Below the pieces are notes generated by a model. The model searched no databases. It was not told where the DNA came from and saw only the letters and a program-made list of their open reading frames with translations. Shown in pieces: positions 1 through 10,062 of a DNA stretch of 28,883 nt. A program made the position numbers and the translations under genes. Within the stretch, counting starts at the first letter, position 1; each line of letters begins with the position of its first letter. The DNA comes from JAWLDB01 sp041686915 (GTDB taxonomy: Bacteria > Bacillota > UBA994 > UBA5500), in NCBI GenBank assembly GCA_041686915.1, contig JAWLDB010000014.1, positions 1-28,883 on the forward strand. The letters are read 5' to 3'.

Positions 1-571
1 CAGCGACGATGCTCAGAATACCGGACCCGCATCCCACATCAATCACACTTTCCCCACCCTGGATTAGTGACTCCAGAGCTTCCATGCACATGGTAGTTGT
101 CTGGTGTGTACCGGTACCAAAAGCCATACCGGGATCGAGTTCAATGACGATCCGATCATCCTGCAACGGAGCATCTTCCCAAGTAGGTTTGATCAACAGT
201 CGCTCCCCAATGGCAATTGGCTTGTAGTACGCCTTCCAAGCCGTCGCCCAGTCTTCGTCCTCCACTTCCATCAGTTTAACCTCGGCGTTGCCCGGATCCA
301 GTCCGAAATCACCCAGGGCTAAAATCTCCTGACGAATACCTTCAATCTTCCTTGTCAGTTGCTCATCAATGGGCAGGTAGGCCATCAGGCGCACTTCTTC
401 TAAGGGATAGGTCTCCTCGGGAAGATCTGCATAGTCCTCGACATCTTCCTGTAGGGTAACCGGCACACTGTCCTCGATTACCAAACCATTGGCTCCATGC
501 TTGTAAAGCACATCAGCAGCAGCTTCTTTGGCTTCCTGGCTCGTAACGACAGTTATCTCCATCCACTTCAC
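1..571 (-). CDS. prmA: Ribosomal protein L11 methyltransferase PrmA (C-terminus cut by window edge)
   Basis: SAM-dependent methyltransferase that modifies ribosomal protein L11. About 190 N-terminal residues are present. The visible protein starts MKWMEITVVTS, typical of PrmA, and reaches the class I methyltransferase motif I, IDVGCGSGILSI, just before the edge; the rest of the Rossmann fold lies outside. I chose a GTG start at 571 because an AGGGGGG ribosome site lies 7 nt upstream and the family usually begins MKWxE; an ATG at 562 is the alternative. It is the last visible gene of the hrcA-cpn-grpE-dnaK-dnaJ operon, 37 nt after dnaJ with no terminator between, a linkage common in Firmicutes. 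Identity is secure; only the 3' end is missing. Confidence 0.93.
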   Translation of the reverse strand, partial: MKWMEITVVTSQEAKEAAADVLYKHGANGLVIEDSVPVTLQEDVEDYADLPEETYPLEEVRLMAYLPIDEQLTRKIEGIRQEILALGDFGLDPGNAEVKLMEVEDEDWATAWKAYYKPIAIGERLLIKPTWEDAPLQDDRIVIELDPGMAFGTGTHQTTTMCMEALESLIQGGESVIDVGCGSGILSIVA

Positions 572-608
572 ATGATGGCCCCCCTAAATTTTTCTTTCTC
601 CTGCAAAC

Positions 609-1745
609 TTAATCCTTTGTGAAGGCATCTTTCACCTTGTCAAAGAAACTTCTGTCCTCTGCTACTTCCTCATTCATTGTTTCGGCAAGCGCCCGGAGCA
701 AGTCCTTCTGTTTGGCGCTGAGGCGTTTAGGCGTCTCGACTGTGATCTTGACCAACAGGTCTCCACGCCTGGTTCCACCAAGGCGAGGGACGCCTCTGCC
801 TGGTATTTTCAGAAAGCTGCCACTTTGGAGACCGGCGGGAATAGTGAGCTCCACTTTATCTCCATCCAGCGTGTCAACCTGAATAACGCCGCCTAGCGAC
901 GCTTTAGGGAAGCTGATCGTTTCTTCGCGGATTAAGTCAAGGCGTTCTCGCACAAAATGCGGGTGCGGACGTACGCGAATGAAGACAAATAAATCGCCTG
1001 GCGGGCCACCACGTTGGCCTGCCTCTCCTTCCCCGCTCAGGCGCAGCCTGCTCCCATGTTCTACACCCGCAGGCACTTTGACCTGCACACGGCGGGTACG
1101 GCGTACAGATCCACGCCCGTGACACTCATGACAGGGTTTCTCTATGACTACACCTTTGCCGCCACACTGATCACAAGGGCGCACATTGACGAAGCGACCG
1201 AAAGGAGTGGTTTGTGCATACTGCACCTGACCCGCACCTTTACAGGTGGGACAAGTTTTGGGGTTGCTGCCTGGCTCAGCCCCGGAGCCATGACAAATCG
1301 GGCATTCTTCCGTACGCGGAATGTTCAGGTCTATTTCCCGTCCGAACACGGCATCCTTGAACTCAACTTCCAGTTCATAGCTGAGGTCTGCTCCCCGCTC
1401 CGGCCCGTTCTGCCGCTGCCGGCGCATCCCGCCGCCAAACATCATGTCAAAGATGTCATCCAGCCCGCCGAACCCGCTAAAGTCACCAAAGCCTTGTCCT
1501 GGGTCAAACCCTTGTCCGGGGCCGAAGGCGTCATGGCCAAAGCGGTCATACTGAGCGCGTTTTTCGGCGTCACTCAGCACCTGGTAGGCTTCAGTTGCCT
1601 CCTTAAACTTCTCAGCTGCCGCCGGATCATCCTTGTTAACATCTGGATGATACTGGCGCGCCATCTTTCGGTAGGCCTTTTTTATATCATTCTCGTCGGC
1701 ATCCTTGGGTACTCCCAGGATCTCGTAATAATCGCGCTTTGCCAA
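609..1745 (-). CDS. dnaJ: Chaperone protein DnaJ (Hsp40)
   Basis: Co-chaperone that delivers unfolded clients to DnaK and stimulates its ATPase. 378 residues, a normal length. Domains in order: J domain (about 1-70) with the essential HPD motif at 33-35; Gly/Phe-rich linker (about 73-106); zinc-binding region (about 148-212) with all four CxxCxGxG repeats (CPICHGSG, CPTCKGAG, CDQCGGKG, CHECHGRG); C-terminal substrate-binding domain. The start is a TTG at 1745 (MAKRDYYEILG) preceded by AGGGGGGG seven bases upstream; no ATG in frame fits the family. It follows dnaK by 63 nt, a gap that contains a stable hairpin (see 1769-1795). It is complete and has all key residues, so it is a type I DnaJ and not a J-domain paralogue. 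Confidence 0.97.
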   Translation of the reverse strand: MAKRDYYEILGVPKDADENDIKKAYRKMARQYHPDVNKDDPAAAEKFKEATEAYQVLSDAEKRAQYDRFGHDAFGPGQGFDPGQGFGDFSGFGGLDDIFDMMFGGGMRRQRQNGPERGADLSYELEVEFKDAVFGREIDLNIPRTEECPICHGSGAEPGSNPKTCPTCKGAGQVQYAQTTPFGRFVNVRPCDQCGGKGVVIEKPCHECHGRGSVRRTRRVQVKVPAGVEHGSRLRLSGEGEAGQRGGPPGDLFVFIRVRPHPHFVRERLDLIREETISFPKASLGGVIQVDTLDGDKVELTIPAGLQSGSFLKIPGRGVPRLGGTRRGDLLVKITVETPKRLSAKQKDLLRALAETMNEEVAEDRSFFDKVKDAFTKD

Positions 1746-1759
1746 GCTCTTTCCCCCCC

Positions 1760-1795
1760 TGAAAAGAACGGGGGTTAGGTTGCCTCTAACCCCCG
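1760..1795 (-). terminator. Intercistronic hairpin between dnaK and dnaJ, terminator-like
   Basis: In the minus-strand transcript CGGGGGTTAG (1795-1786) pairs perfectly with CTAACCCCCG (1778-1769) across a 7-nt loop and is followed by TTCTTTTC. It begins 13 nt after the dnaK stop and ends 23 nt before the dnaJ TTG start. The form is that of a weak intrinsic terminator or a 3' stability hairpin, which could make DnaK more abundant than DnaJ. The structure is seen directly; its effect is inferred. Confidence 0.6.
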
Positions 1796-1808
1796 CTGCT
1801 ATGCCCTA

Positions 1809-3656
1809 TTACGCTTCGGGTTTTTCCTTGTCATCGTCCATAACGCGGTAGTCAGCGTCATAGACATTGTCTTTTCCTGGTTCAGCAGCATCGGCGTCAT
1901 CCCCAGGCGCGCCCTGCTCTCCGCCAGCCTGGCTGTACAGCATGGTAGAAAGCTCGTTGACAAACTTGGTCAGTTCTTCGTTTGCCTGCTTAATGCTGTC
2001 CACATCGTCAGACTTCATGGTAGTACGCACCTTTTCAATGGCCTCGCGGATCGTTTTTTCCTTATCTGACGGTACCTTATCGCCCAGGTCAGTGAGCAGC
2101 TTTTCAGTAGAATAAGCCAGTTGATCAGCTGAGTTGCGCAGTTCGGCCAGTTCCTTGAACTTAGCGTCCTCAGCTGCATTCTTTTCGGCATCCTTCAGCA
2201 TGCGCTCTACTTCTTCTGGAGAGAGACCGCCGGAGGAAGTGATGGTAATGTGCTGCTCCTTGTTCGTAGCCATGTCCTTGGCCTTGACGTTGACGATACC
2301 GTTGGCATCGATATCAAAAGTGACCTCAATCTTCGGAATACCGCGTGGTGCTGGTGGAATTCCATCCAGGGTGAAGCGCCCGAGAGTAACATTCTGTGCG
2401 GCCATGTGGCGTTCGCCCTGCAGCACATGGATGTCTACCTGGGTCTGGTTGTCGGCCGCTGTAGAGAATATCTGACTCTTGCTGGTCGGGATAGTGGTGT
2501 TGCGCTCAATCAGCTGGGTGAACACACCGCCCAAGGTCTCAAGGCCGAGGGAAAGCGGAGTCACGTCAAGCAGCAGAATGTCTTTCACTTCTCCAGCCAA
2601 AACGCCTGCCTGTATAGCCGCACCCATAGCCACAACTTCATCCGGATTGACGCCCTTGTGCGGGTCCTTGCCAATCAGCTTCTTGACAGCTTCCTGTACA
2701 GCCGGGATACGGGTAGAGCCGCCGACCAGAATGACTCGGTCAATCTGACTCGGTTGCAGACCGGCGTCAGACAAAGCCTGACGGGCAGGGACCATCGTCT
2801 TCTCCACCAGATCCTTGGTCAGCTCTTCAAACTTAGCCCTGGTCAGGGTTATATCCAAATGCTTGGGGCCGTTTTGGTCAGCCGTTATGAACGGCAGATT
2901 GATGTTGGTGGTCAGCAGGTTGGAAAGCTCAATCTTAGCCTTCTCAGACGCTTCATTAATGCGTTGCATTGCCATGCGGTCCTTAGACAGGTCAATGCCC
3001 TGTTCACGCTTGAACTCACTAACCAGATAGTTCATCACGCGCTCGTCGAAATCGTCACCACCTAGCCGGTTGTTACCAGCGGTAGCCTTAACTTCAAATA
3101 CGCCCTCGCCCAGTTCAAGAATGGATACGTCGAAGGTACCGCCACCCAAGTCGAACACCAGGATAGTGTGATCTTCACCTTTGTCCAAACCATAAGCCAG
3201 GGCTGCTGCCGTTGGCTCGTTAATGATGCGCAGCACTTCCAAACCGGCGATCTTACCGGCATCTTTAGTAGCCTGGCGCTGGCTGTCTGTGAAGTAGGCC
3301 GGAACTGTGATTACTGCCTGGGTGACTGTTTCACCTAGATAGCTCTCTGCGTCCTGCTTCAGCTTGCGCAGAATGTAGGCGGAGATCTCTTGAGGCGCAT
3401 AGCTCTTATCGTCAATCTTGGTCTTATGGTCGGTACCCATATAACGTTTGATTGAGCTCACTGTGCGGTCAGGGTTGGTGATCGCCTGGCGCTTAGCCAC
3501 GTTGCCGACCAGCAGCTCGCCGTTCTTGGCGAAGCCAACGACGGACGGGGTTAGGCGCGACCCTTCGGGGTTAGTGATAACGGTAGGTTCTCCCCCCTCA
3601 AGAACTGCGACGACCGAGTTAGTTGTTCCAAGGTCTATACCAATAACTTTGGCCAT
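1809..3656 (-). CDS. dnaK: Molecular chaperone DnaK (Hsp70)
   Basis: ATP-driven Hsp70 chaperone of the cytoplasm, working with DnaJ and GrpE encoded on either side. 615 residues, matching Firmicutes DnaK. It opens with the phosphate-1 motif IGIDLGTTNS, then a nucleotide-binding domain (about 1-365) including the IINEPTAAALAYG and DLGGGTFDVS signatures and the adenosine motif ILVGGSTRIP. The linker DILLLDVTPLSLG leads into the substrate-binding beta domain and a helical lid ending in an acidic tail (DADYRVMDDDKE). The ATG at 3656 is preceded by GGAGGT. It lies 33 nt after the grpE stop in the CIRCE-controlled operon. No catalytic residue appears changed. Confidence 0.98.
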   Translation of the reverse strand: MAKVIGIDLGTTNSVVAVLEGGEPTVITNPEGSRLTPSVVGFAKNGELLVGNVAKRQAITNPDRTVSSIKRYMGTDHKTKIDDKSYAPQEISAYILRKLKQDAESYLGETVTQAVITVPAYFTDSQRQATKDAGKIAGLEVLRIINEPTAAALAYGLDKGEDHTILVFDLGGGTFDVSILELGEGVFEVKATAGNNRLGGDDFDERVMNYLVSEFKREQGIDLSKDRMAMQRINEASEKAKIELSNLLTTNINLPFITADQNGPKHLDITLTRAKFEELTKDLVEKTMVPARQALSDAGLQPSQIDRVILVGGSTRIPAVQEAVKKLIGKDPHKGVNPDEVVAMGAAIQAGVLAGEVKDILLLDVTPLSLGLETLGGVFTQLIERNTTIPTSKSQIFSTAADNQTQVDIHVLQGERHMAAQNVTLGRFTLDGIPPAPRGIPKIEVTFDIDANGIVNVKAKDMATNKEQHITITSSGGLSPEEVERMLKDAEKNAAEDAKFKELAELRNSADQLAYSTEKLLTDLGDKVPSDKEKTIREAIEKVRTTMKSDDVDSIKQANEELTKFVNELSTMLYSQAGGEQGAPGDDADAAEPGKDNVYDADYRVMDDDKEKPEA

Positions 3657-3689
3657 GGTGTTTACCTCCTCTATTGTTAGATAGAACTC

Positions 3690-4217
3690 CTATGATTTGA
3701 CTGCTACTTTCACCATGCTAGGGCGAAGCAGCTTGCCTTTATACATATATCCCTTTTGCAGCTCCGCGAGGACTGTGCCGTCTTCAGCATCCGCCTGGTC
3801 ATCACGCATCACGGCCTCATGCATATTAGGGTCAAAAGGTTGCCCGAGGCTATCGATTGGAGACATGCCCTGCTGTTCGAGTGCTGCTAGCAGCTGGCGC
3901 TGTACCATACGGATACCGTCAGCCCAGGCTGCCTCATTCTCTGGCAAATTGACCACTGCGCGATCAAAGTTATCAAGCACTGGCAAGAGCCCCTTGATTA
4001 GCGCTGCCTCGGCAAAAGTAGCGAAGTCCTCCTTCTCACGGATGGTACGCTTGCGGTAGTTATCGAAATCGGCCTGTAGACGCTGCAGCCGCTGCTGCAT
4101 CTCATCCACTTGCTGGTTCTGCTCATCGGCAGTCTCTGCTACGGCCTCAGTCTCGGCAGCTTCTGTCGGCTGCTCGACTGCCTGCTCTTTTACGTTTTCG
4201 TCCTGTTTTTTTGCCAT
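3690..4217 (-). CDS. grpE: Nucleotide exchange factor GrpE
   Basis: Exchanges ADP for ATP on DnaK and resets the chaperone cycle. I use the ATG at 4217 (MAKKQDENV, 175 residues) because AGAGGTG sits about 7 nt upstream; the in-frame GTG at 4226 overlaps that ribosome site. Residues 1-40 are a low-complexity Glu/Gln-rich acidic tail, followed by a long predicted coiled coil (QQLQADFDNYRKRT-like, seen as LQRLQADFDNYRKRTIREKE) and the C-terminal beta domain with the conserved LLRPSMVKVA ending. It lies 19 nt after the chaperonin stop, so the two are almost surely co-transcribed. Length and motifs are normal for Firmicutes. Confidence 0.96.
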   Translation of the reverse strand: MAKKQDENVKEQAVEQPTEAAETEAVAETADEQNQQVDEMQQRLQRLQADFDNYRKRTIREKEDFATFAEAALIKGLLPVLDNFDRAVVNLPENEAAWADGIRMVQRQLLAALEQQGMSPIDSLGQPFDPNMHEAVMRDDQADAEDGTVLAELQKGYMYKGKLLRPSMVKVAVKS

Positions 4218-4236
4218 GAAGTGCACCTCTCATTAC

Positions 4237-5811
4237 TTAGAAGTCCATGCTTGCCCCTTGATTTGCTTGCGCCTTCCCATCATCATCTTTCATCTTAATG
4301 ATGGTGTCTATCCGCAAAATGGCTTCGGCGATCTCACCGGCAGCTTTAATGGCATGGGACTTAACCAGGGTCGGGTCAACGACGCCCAGCTCCAACATAT
4401 CTGCCACATCACCGTTATCACAATTGATAGCCAAGCTGTCCTGCCCGTGCTCAGCCTGGGCGGCAATCACATCTTCTACTTTTTCTAGCGGATTAAACCC
4501 GGCGTTAGCGACAATCTGGCTGAGCGGCTTGCGTAGGGCTGCGCTCACGCAATCTACCCCATACGCCGCCATGCCCTTGATGGTCTCGCGGGTGCGCTCT
4601 ACATCACGCGAAGTAGCCAGCTCTATCGAACCACCACCTGGCACATAGCCACCCCGTATAGCTGCTTGTGCGGAGGAAGCAGCGTCTTTAGCGATACGTT
4701 CACGTTCGCCTACCACCTCGGTGGTGGCTGCTCCTACCAGAATGGTAGCCATCGGTTTTCCCAGGCCTCCGATAATGCGGACTTGCTCCAACTTTTCGTC
4801 TTCATAGGCGTGCTCAGCCCTGCCGAGGTAGCGTTCAATCTCTGCCGGGTCTTTCTTCAGACCGGTTCGCTTAATCATACGGGCGCCGCAGTGCTCTGCC
4901 GCCTTGCGCAACTCGCGACTGGACACACGGCTTAAGACCACCACTCCAGCATCAGTAAGTATCTCTTCTGCTGCATCATGGACGCCACGATCGACCAGGA
5001 CCAGGTTGACGCCCATGGCCACGAGCTTGTGAACGTTGTTTTTGAACTCTTGCTGCAGCTCAAGGTATTTGCCAAAACCGGCTTCTGTGCCGAGGGCTTC
5101 GTCTTCAATCTCTTCTGGCTCCAGGGCATCGTCAATCACCAACAGGTTGACTCCGTCGAGTTCCTTTGGCATTTGTTTGTTCAGGCGTTCCTTATCGATG
5201 ATCACACCCATGAAGACCTCGTTATCCGCGCCTTCCTGAGCGACAATGGTGTCGGCCAGTTTAAATGATTTGTCTTTTAGCTTATCTGCACCAATCAGCT
5301 TGGCTGCTGCTACAACCAGATCAGCGATATCGTCATGTTCACGCCCGGATATGTAGGCGATGCGCCGGAGCATCGGATCGGAAAGGTCGTCAAGGCTGCG
5401 GGAGCGTTCCTTCATTGCTTCCAACGCCTTGCGCACGCCAACACGCAAACCCTCAATAACCCTGGCGACCGGAACACCGCGCACCACCTGATTCACTCCC
5501 TCAGCCACCAGAGCACCAGCCATGATGGTGGCGGTAGTAGTGCCGTCGCCAATCTCCTCTTGCTGAGCCTTGGCGATGTTGATCAGCATGCGCGCTGCCG
5601 GATGATTCACGTCCATCCTATCCAGGATGGTCACGCCGGCATTAGTGATAACTACGTCCCCAAAGCGGTCTACCAGCATGGTGTCAAGACCTTTAGGACC
5701 GATTGTGCCTTCAACGGCCTGGGCAATTGCCTGGATAGCAGTAGCATTAGTCATCAACGCTGCCAACTTCTCGTCTATTTCACTGCTTCCACTGACCTGT
5801 TTGAGCGACAT
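4237..5811 (-). CDS. Group III (archaeal-like, TCP-1/thermosome family) chaperonin
   Basis: ATP-dependent protein-folding ring. 524 residues related to archaeal thermosomes and eukaryotic CCT, not to GroEL. Visible signatures: GPKGLDTMLVDRFGD (38-52), EEIGDGTTTATIMAG (85-99) with catalytic Asp89, an apical domain with a charged helical insertion (about 230-262) where group II chaperonins carry the built-in lid, VPGGGSIELA (390-399), and the GVVDPTLVKSHAIKAA stretch (476-491). The start has AAAGGAGG upstream. It sits between hrcA and grpE under a CIRCE operator, the arrangement known for the bacterial group III chaperonins first described from Carboxydothermus. Because these carry their own lid they should not need GroES, and no groES/groEL is in the window. 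Odd point: residue 58 is Ala (TNAGVTIL) where most chaperonins have Asp (NDG/KDG). Confidence 0.95.
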   Translation of the reverse strand: MSLKQVSGSSEIDEKLAALMTNATAIQAIAQAVEGTIGPKGLDTMLVDRFGDVVITNAGVTILDRMDVNHPAARMLINIAKAQQEEIGDGTTTATIMAGALVAEGVNQVVRGVPVARVIEGLRVGVRKALEAMKERSRSLDDLSDPMLRRIAYISGREHDDIADLVVAAAKLIGADKLKDKSFKLADTIVAQEGADNEVFMGVIIDKERLNKQMPKELDGVNLLVIDDALEPEEIEDEALGTEAGFGKYLELQQEFKNNVHKLVAMGVNLVLVDRGVHDAAEEILTDAGVVVLSRVSSRELRKAAEHCGARMIKRTGLKKDPAEIERYLGRAEHAYEDEKLEQVRIIGGLGKPMATILVGAATTEVVGERERIAKDAASSAQAAIRGGYVPGGGSIELATSRDVERTRETIKGMAAYGVDCVSAALRKPLSQIVANAGFNPLEKVEDVIAAQAEHGQDSLAINCDNGDVADMLELGVVDPTLVKSHAIKAAGEIAEAILRIDTIIKMKDDDGKAQANQGASMDF

Positions 5812-5901
5812 ACAAATCCTCCTTTGCTCTAATGTAACTATCTAGAGTTCTAGGCAGGGCACAAGGAGAGGGCAGGGGAACCCCCACCCTCACTCAGGGC
5901 A

Positions 5902-6921
5902 TTAGCCAAACATCTCGTTAAGCGTCTGGCAGATGTGCTGTACCAATGAAAGTACGCGGTCATACTCCATGCGTGTAGGGCCCAATATACCGAGCCGACC
6001 CACGAGTCCGCCACCGAGATGATACTCGGCAGTTATCAAAGAACAGTTCTGCATGGCCGTCAGTTGGTTTTCAGAACCAATTGAGACAGATATCTTGTTT
6101 CCTTGACCCTGCATTACTACGTCCCAAATCAGCGCATCCTCTTCCAACAGCTCCAGAATGGCCCTGACTTTGTCCACGTCCTTGAACTCAGGCTGGCTCA
6201 GGATGTTGGTAGCACCACCGAGATAAACCCGTTCAGCTTCCCGGCTGCGGAGTGCACCGATAAACTCATCCATAACAGACTCAAACAGACTGATACCGCT
6301 ACTTAACTCATCCTGCAGCGCTCGCATATCGACCGAGCGGATCTGTTCCAATGGAACCCCACCCAGTCGCTGATTTAGCCACAGCTGTAGTCTCTGCAAT
6401 GAGCGCTCGTCGATGTCAGGCGGGATCTCCACCATACGGTTAATCAGGAAGCCGCCGTCTGTCACACCGACCAGGAGAGCTTGCCCACGGCCAAGGCCGA
6501 CCAATTGCACCTGTCGTAACCTGGCCTGATACTCGCTTGGACCAAGCACGATGGAAGTTTGATTGGTCAATGCCGATAGCAGTTTGGCCAGCTGCTGCAC
6601 GATCTGTTCTGAACTGCGCATGCGGGATGCCAGCATCCGTTTGACTAGTTCTACTTCCCGCGCAGTCAGTGAGGCCTTTTTGGGCAGTGCATCTACATAC
6701 AGACGGTAGGCGCGGTCAGATGGGATGCGCCCCGCGGAAGTATGTGGTTGCTCAAGAAAACCCAGTTCCTCCAGATCGGACATCTCGTTGCGGATAGTAG
6801 CCGGGCTGACGCCCAAACCATGACGGCGAGCGATGGCCCGTGAGCCGACAGGCTCAGCTGTTTGAATGTAATCATGGATGATAGCATAGAGGATCTGGCG
6901 TTTGCGTTGATCCAATTCCAT
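5902..6921 (-). CDS. hrcA: Heat-inducible transcription repressor HrcA
   Basis: Repressor that binds CIRCE operators and blocks heat-shock operons until stress; in other Firmicutes its activity depends on the GroE chaperonin. 339 residues from the ATG at 6921 (MELDQRKRQILYAII), chosen because AGGGGTGA lies 6 nt upstream and because the longer frame would read through the CIRCE and promoter. An N-terminal winged helix-turn-helix (about 1-80; EPVGSRAIARRHGLGVSPATIRN region) is followed by the GAF-like HrcA domain with the conserved LGPTRMEYDRV near the C-terminus. It is the first gene of the operon, 90 nt before the group III chaperonin. With no GroEL here, the chaperonin that senses stress for this HrcA may be the group III protein (inference). 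Confidence 0.97.
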   Translation of the reverse strand: MELDQRKRQILYAIIHDYIQTAEPVGSRAIARRHGLGVSPATIRNEMSDLEELGFLEQPHTSAGRIPSDRAYRLYVDALPKKASLTAREVELVKRMLASRMRSSEQIVQQLAKLLSALTNQTSIVLGPSEYQARLRQVQLVGLGRGQALLVGVTDGGFLINRMVEIPPDIDERSLQRLQLWLNQRLGGVPLEQIRSVDMRALQDELSSGISLFESVMDEFIGALRSREAERVYLGGATNILSQPEFKDVDKVRAILELLEEDALIWDVVMQGQGNKISVSIGSENQLTAMQNCSLITAEYHLGGGLVGRLGILGPTRMEYDRVLSLVQHICQTLNEMFG

Positions 6922-6938
6922 TGCTCTCACCCCTATTG

Positions 6939-6965
6939 TTAGCACTCTCCCCAGAGGAGTGCTAA
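6939..6965 (-). promoter_or_regulatory. CIRCE operator (HrcA binding site), perfect
   Basis: TTAGCACTC, nine bases, GAGTGCTAA: both 9-bp arms match the CIRCE consensus exactly. It lies 17 nt upstream of the hrcA ATG and just downstream of the sigma-A promoter at 6979-7008, so bound HrcA would block the transcript for the whole hrcA-cpn-grpE-dnaK-dnaJ-prmA operon. It is the only CIRCE I see in the window. Confidence 0.98.
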
Positions 6966-6978
6966 TATACCTAGTTTT

Positions 6979-7008
6979 AAAATAGCACTGCCCGTAAATC
7001 GTTGTCAA
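6979..7008 (-). promoter_or_regulatory. Sigma-A promoter of the hrcA-dnaK heat-shock operon
   Basis: A perfect -35 TTGACA (7008-7003) is followed after 18 nt by TATTTT (6984-6979). Transcription would begin close to the CIRCE at 6965-6939, the usual layout for HrcA-repressed operons. It starts 9 nt after the hemW stop, so hrcA has its own promoter despite lying behind lepA-hemW. Confidence 0.8.
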
Positions 7009-7017
7009 GTATTGGAC

Positions 7018-8144
7018 TTAAGGAAGCACACGCGTAAACACCTGGTTTGCGATCGGGACGATTGCAGAGGGTAAGGCATAACCCTCTGTAGTGCGCCTGA
7101 GCATCCCGGAAGCCAGCATATCATCGAAGATACACCCAAAATGCAATTCTACCGGATGCCCAAACCGGGCCACGAAGCTAGCGTTGCTAAGCCCTTTGGT
7201 GGTGCGCAGGGCCAGGATTATCGTCTCCGCTTCAGCGGTTAGTTCGTCCAACTGCTCACGCTCCACAACAGCACTCTCACCGCGGGCTATGAGTTTGGCA
7301 TAGGTATTAAGGTCAGAAGCGTTGCCCGACCGCACCCCATTCAGATAGGACCAGGCAGCCGGACCAAGCCCGACATAATCGCCGTTCTGCCAGTAGTTAA
7401 GATTATGCCTACTCTCCCAGCCAGGCTTGGAGAAGTTCGAGATCTCATACTGCCAGAGGCCGCGCTCAGGCAGCAGGTGGCGAGCCAGAGAGTACATGTC
7501 GGCTATGAGGTCCTCATCAGCTTCTCTGATTTGACCGGATTGCAGTAAGCGACCTAGCGGCGTATCGTCGTGTATCTCCAGCGAGTAGAGGGATATATGC
7601 GGTAACTCAAGGTCGGTCAACCGCTCCAAGGTGGCCTGCCAGCTCTGCATTGATTGCCCAGGTACGCCGTAAATCACGTCACAACTCAGGTTCTCAAAAC
7701 CAGCCTTTCTGGCCAATCTTATAGCGTCAAGCGCGGCTTCTGCAGAATGCAATCGTCCGAGCAGCCGAAGCTCGCTCTCATCCAGGGATTGCACCCCCAG
7801 GCTGAGCCGGTTAACCCCGGCAGCCCGGTAGCCAAGGAGTTTATCCAGGGTAAGTGTACCAGGGTTTGCTTCCATGGTGATCTCGGCGTCGGGGTGGATA
7901 GCAAAATATCGGCTGAGCCCTTGCAGGACAGCCGATACCTGTGCGGGGGACAGAACGCTTGGGGTCCCCCCTCCCAAGAAAATTGTATCTACGGGCAGAT
8001 CACTCTGCCGCAGGCTTGCCTCCTGCTGCAGGAGTCTGACATAACGGTCATAGTCAGCCTCGCCTGCGGCTAGAGAGTAAAAGTCACAATAACTGCATTT
8101 CTGCAGACAGAAGGGGACGTGGATATAAAGGCCGACGGCGGCCA

Positions 8145-8145
<1 letters not shown>
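7018..8145 (-). CDS. hemW: Radical SAM heme chaperone HemW (HemN-like)
   Basis: Radical SAM protein of the HemN/HemW family. 375 residues. The 4Fe-4S motif is Cys13-x3-Cys17-x2-Cys20 followed by Asp-Phe (CLQKCSYCDF); the fourth cysteine typical of true coproporphyrinogen dehydrogenase HemN (CxC) is replaced by Phe22, so this is the HemW type, a probable heme-insertion chaperone. The GGGTPSVL SAM-binding motif (about 58-65) and ISLYSLEIHDDTPLG are also present, with a C-terminal HemN domain. Its ATG overlaps the lepA stop by one base (TAATG), implying translational coupling. The lepA-hemW-hrcA order is widespread in Firmicutes. Confidence 0.95.
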
Positions 8146-9944
<1,799 letters not shown>

Positions 9945-9996
9945 CTTTGTTCTCCCCTCATATATATAAAAATGCGCCTACACGCGCTTCCACGGT

Positions 9997-10025
9997 ATTA
10001 TATCACACCAACATCCCCCCAACAA
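9997..10025 (-). promoter_or_regulatory. Sigma-A promoter of lepA-hemW
   Basis: A perfect -10 TATAAT (10002-9997) with a weaker -35 TTGTTG (10025-10020) at 17-nt spacing. It lies just downstream of the spoIIP terminator and about 50 nt before the lepA start, so it is well placed for a separate lepA-hemW transcript. Confidence 0.65.
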
Positions 10026-10027
10026 CA

Positions 10028-10055
10028 AACTAAAAGGCAGCCTGCCGGCTGCCTT
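10028..10055 (-). terminator. Intrinsic terminator of spoIIP
   Basis: In the minus-strand RNA a 9-bp perfect stem AAGGCAGCC/GGCTGCCTT with a 4-nt loop is followed by TTAGTTTG. It lies 7 nt after the spoIIP stop. Confidence 0.85.
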
Positions 10056-10062
10056 AGGTGCT

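Noticed and set aside
1014..1778. 254-codon plus-strand ORF opposite dnaJ
   Set aside because: Shadow of the dnaJ frame; dnaJ has all family motifs and its own ribosome site.
2250..3065. 271-codon plus-strand ORF opposite dnaK
   Set aside because: Antisense shadow of a highly conserved gene; no ribosome site or family match.
5812..5901. Second promoter or CIRCE directly before the group III chaperonin
   Set aside because: Only a G/C-rich imperfect hairpin and a CTAGAGTTCTAG palindrome are seen; no -35/-10 pair and no CIRCE arms.
6922..7008. Longer hrcA with an N-terminal extension
   Set aside because: The extension would translate the CIRCE and promoter; the ATG at 6921 has a good ribosome site and the family-typical N-terminus.
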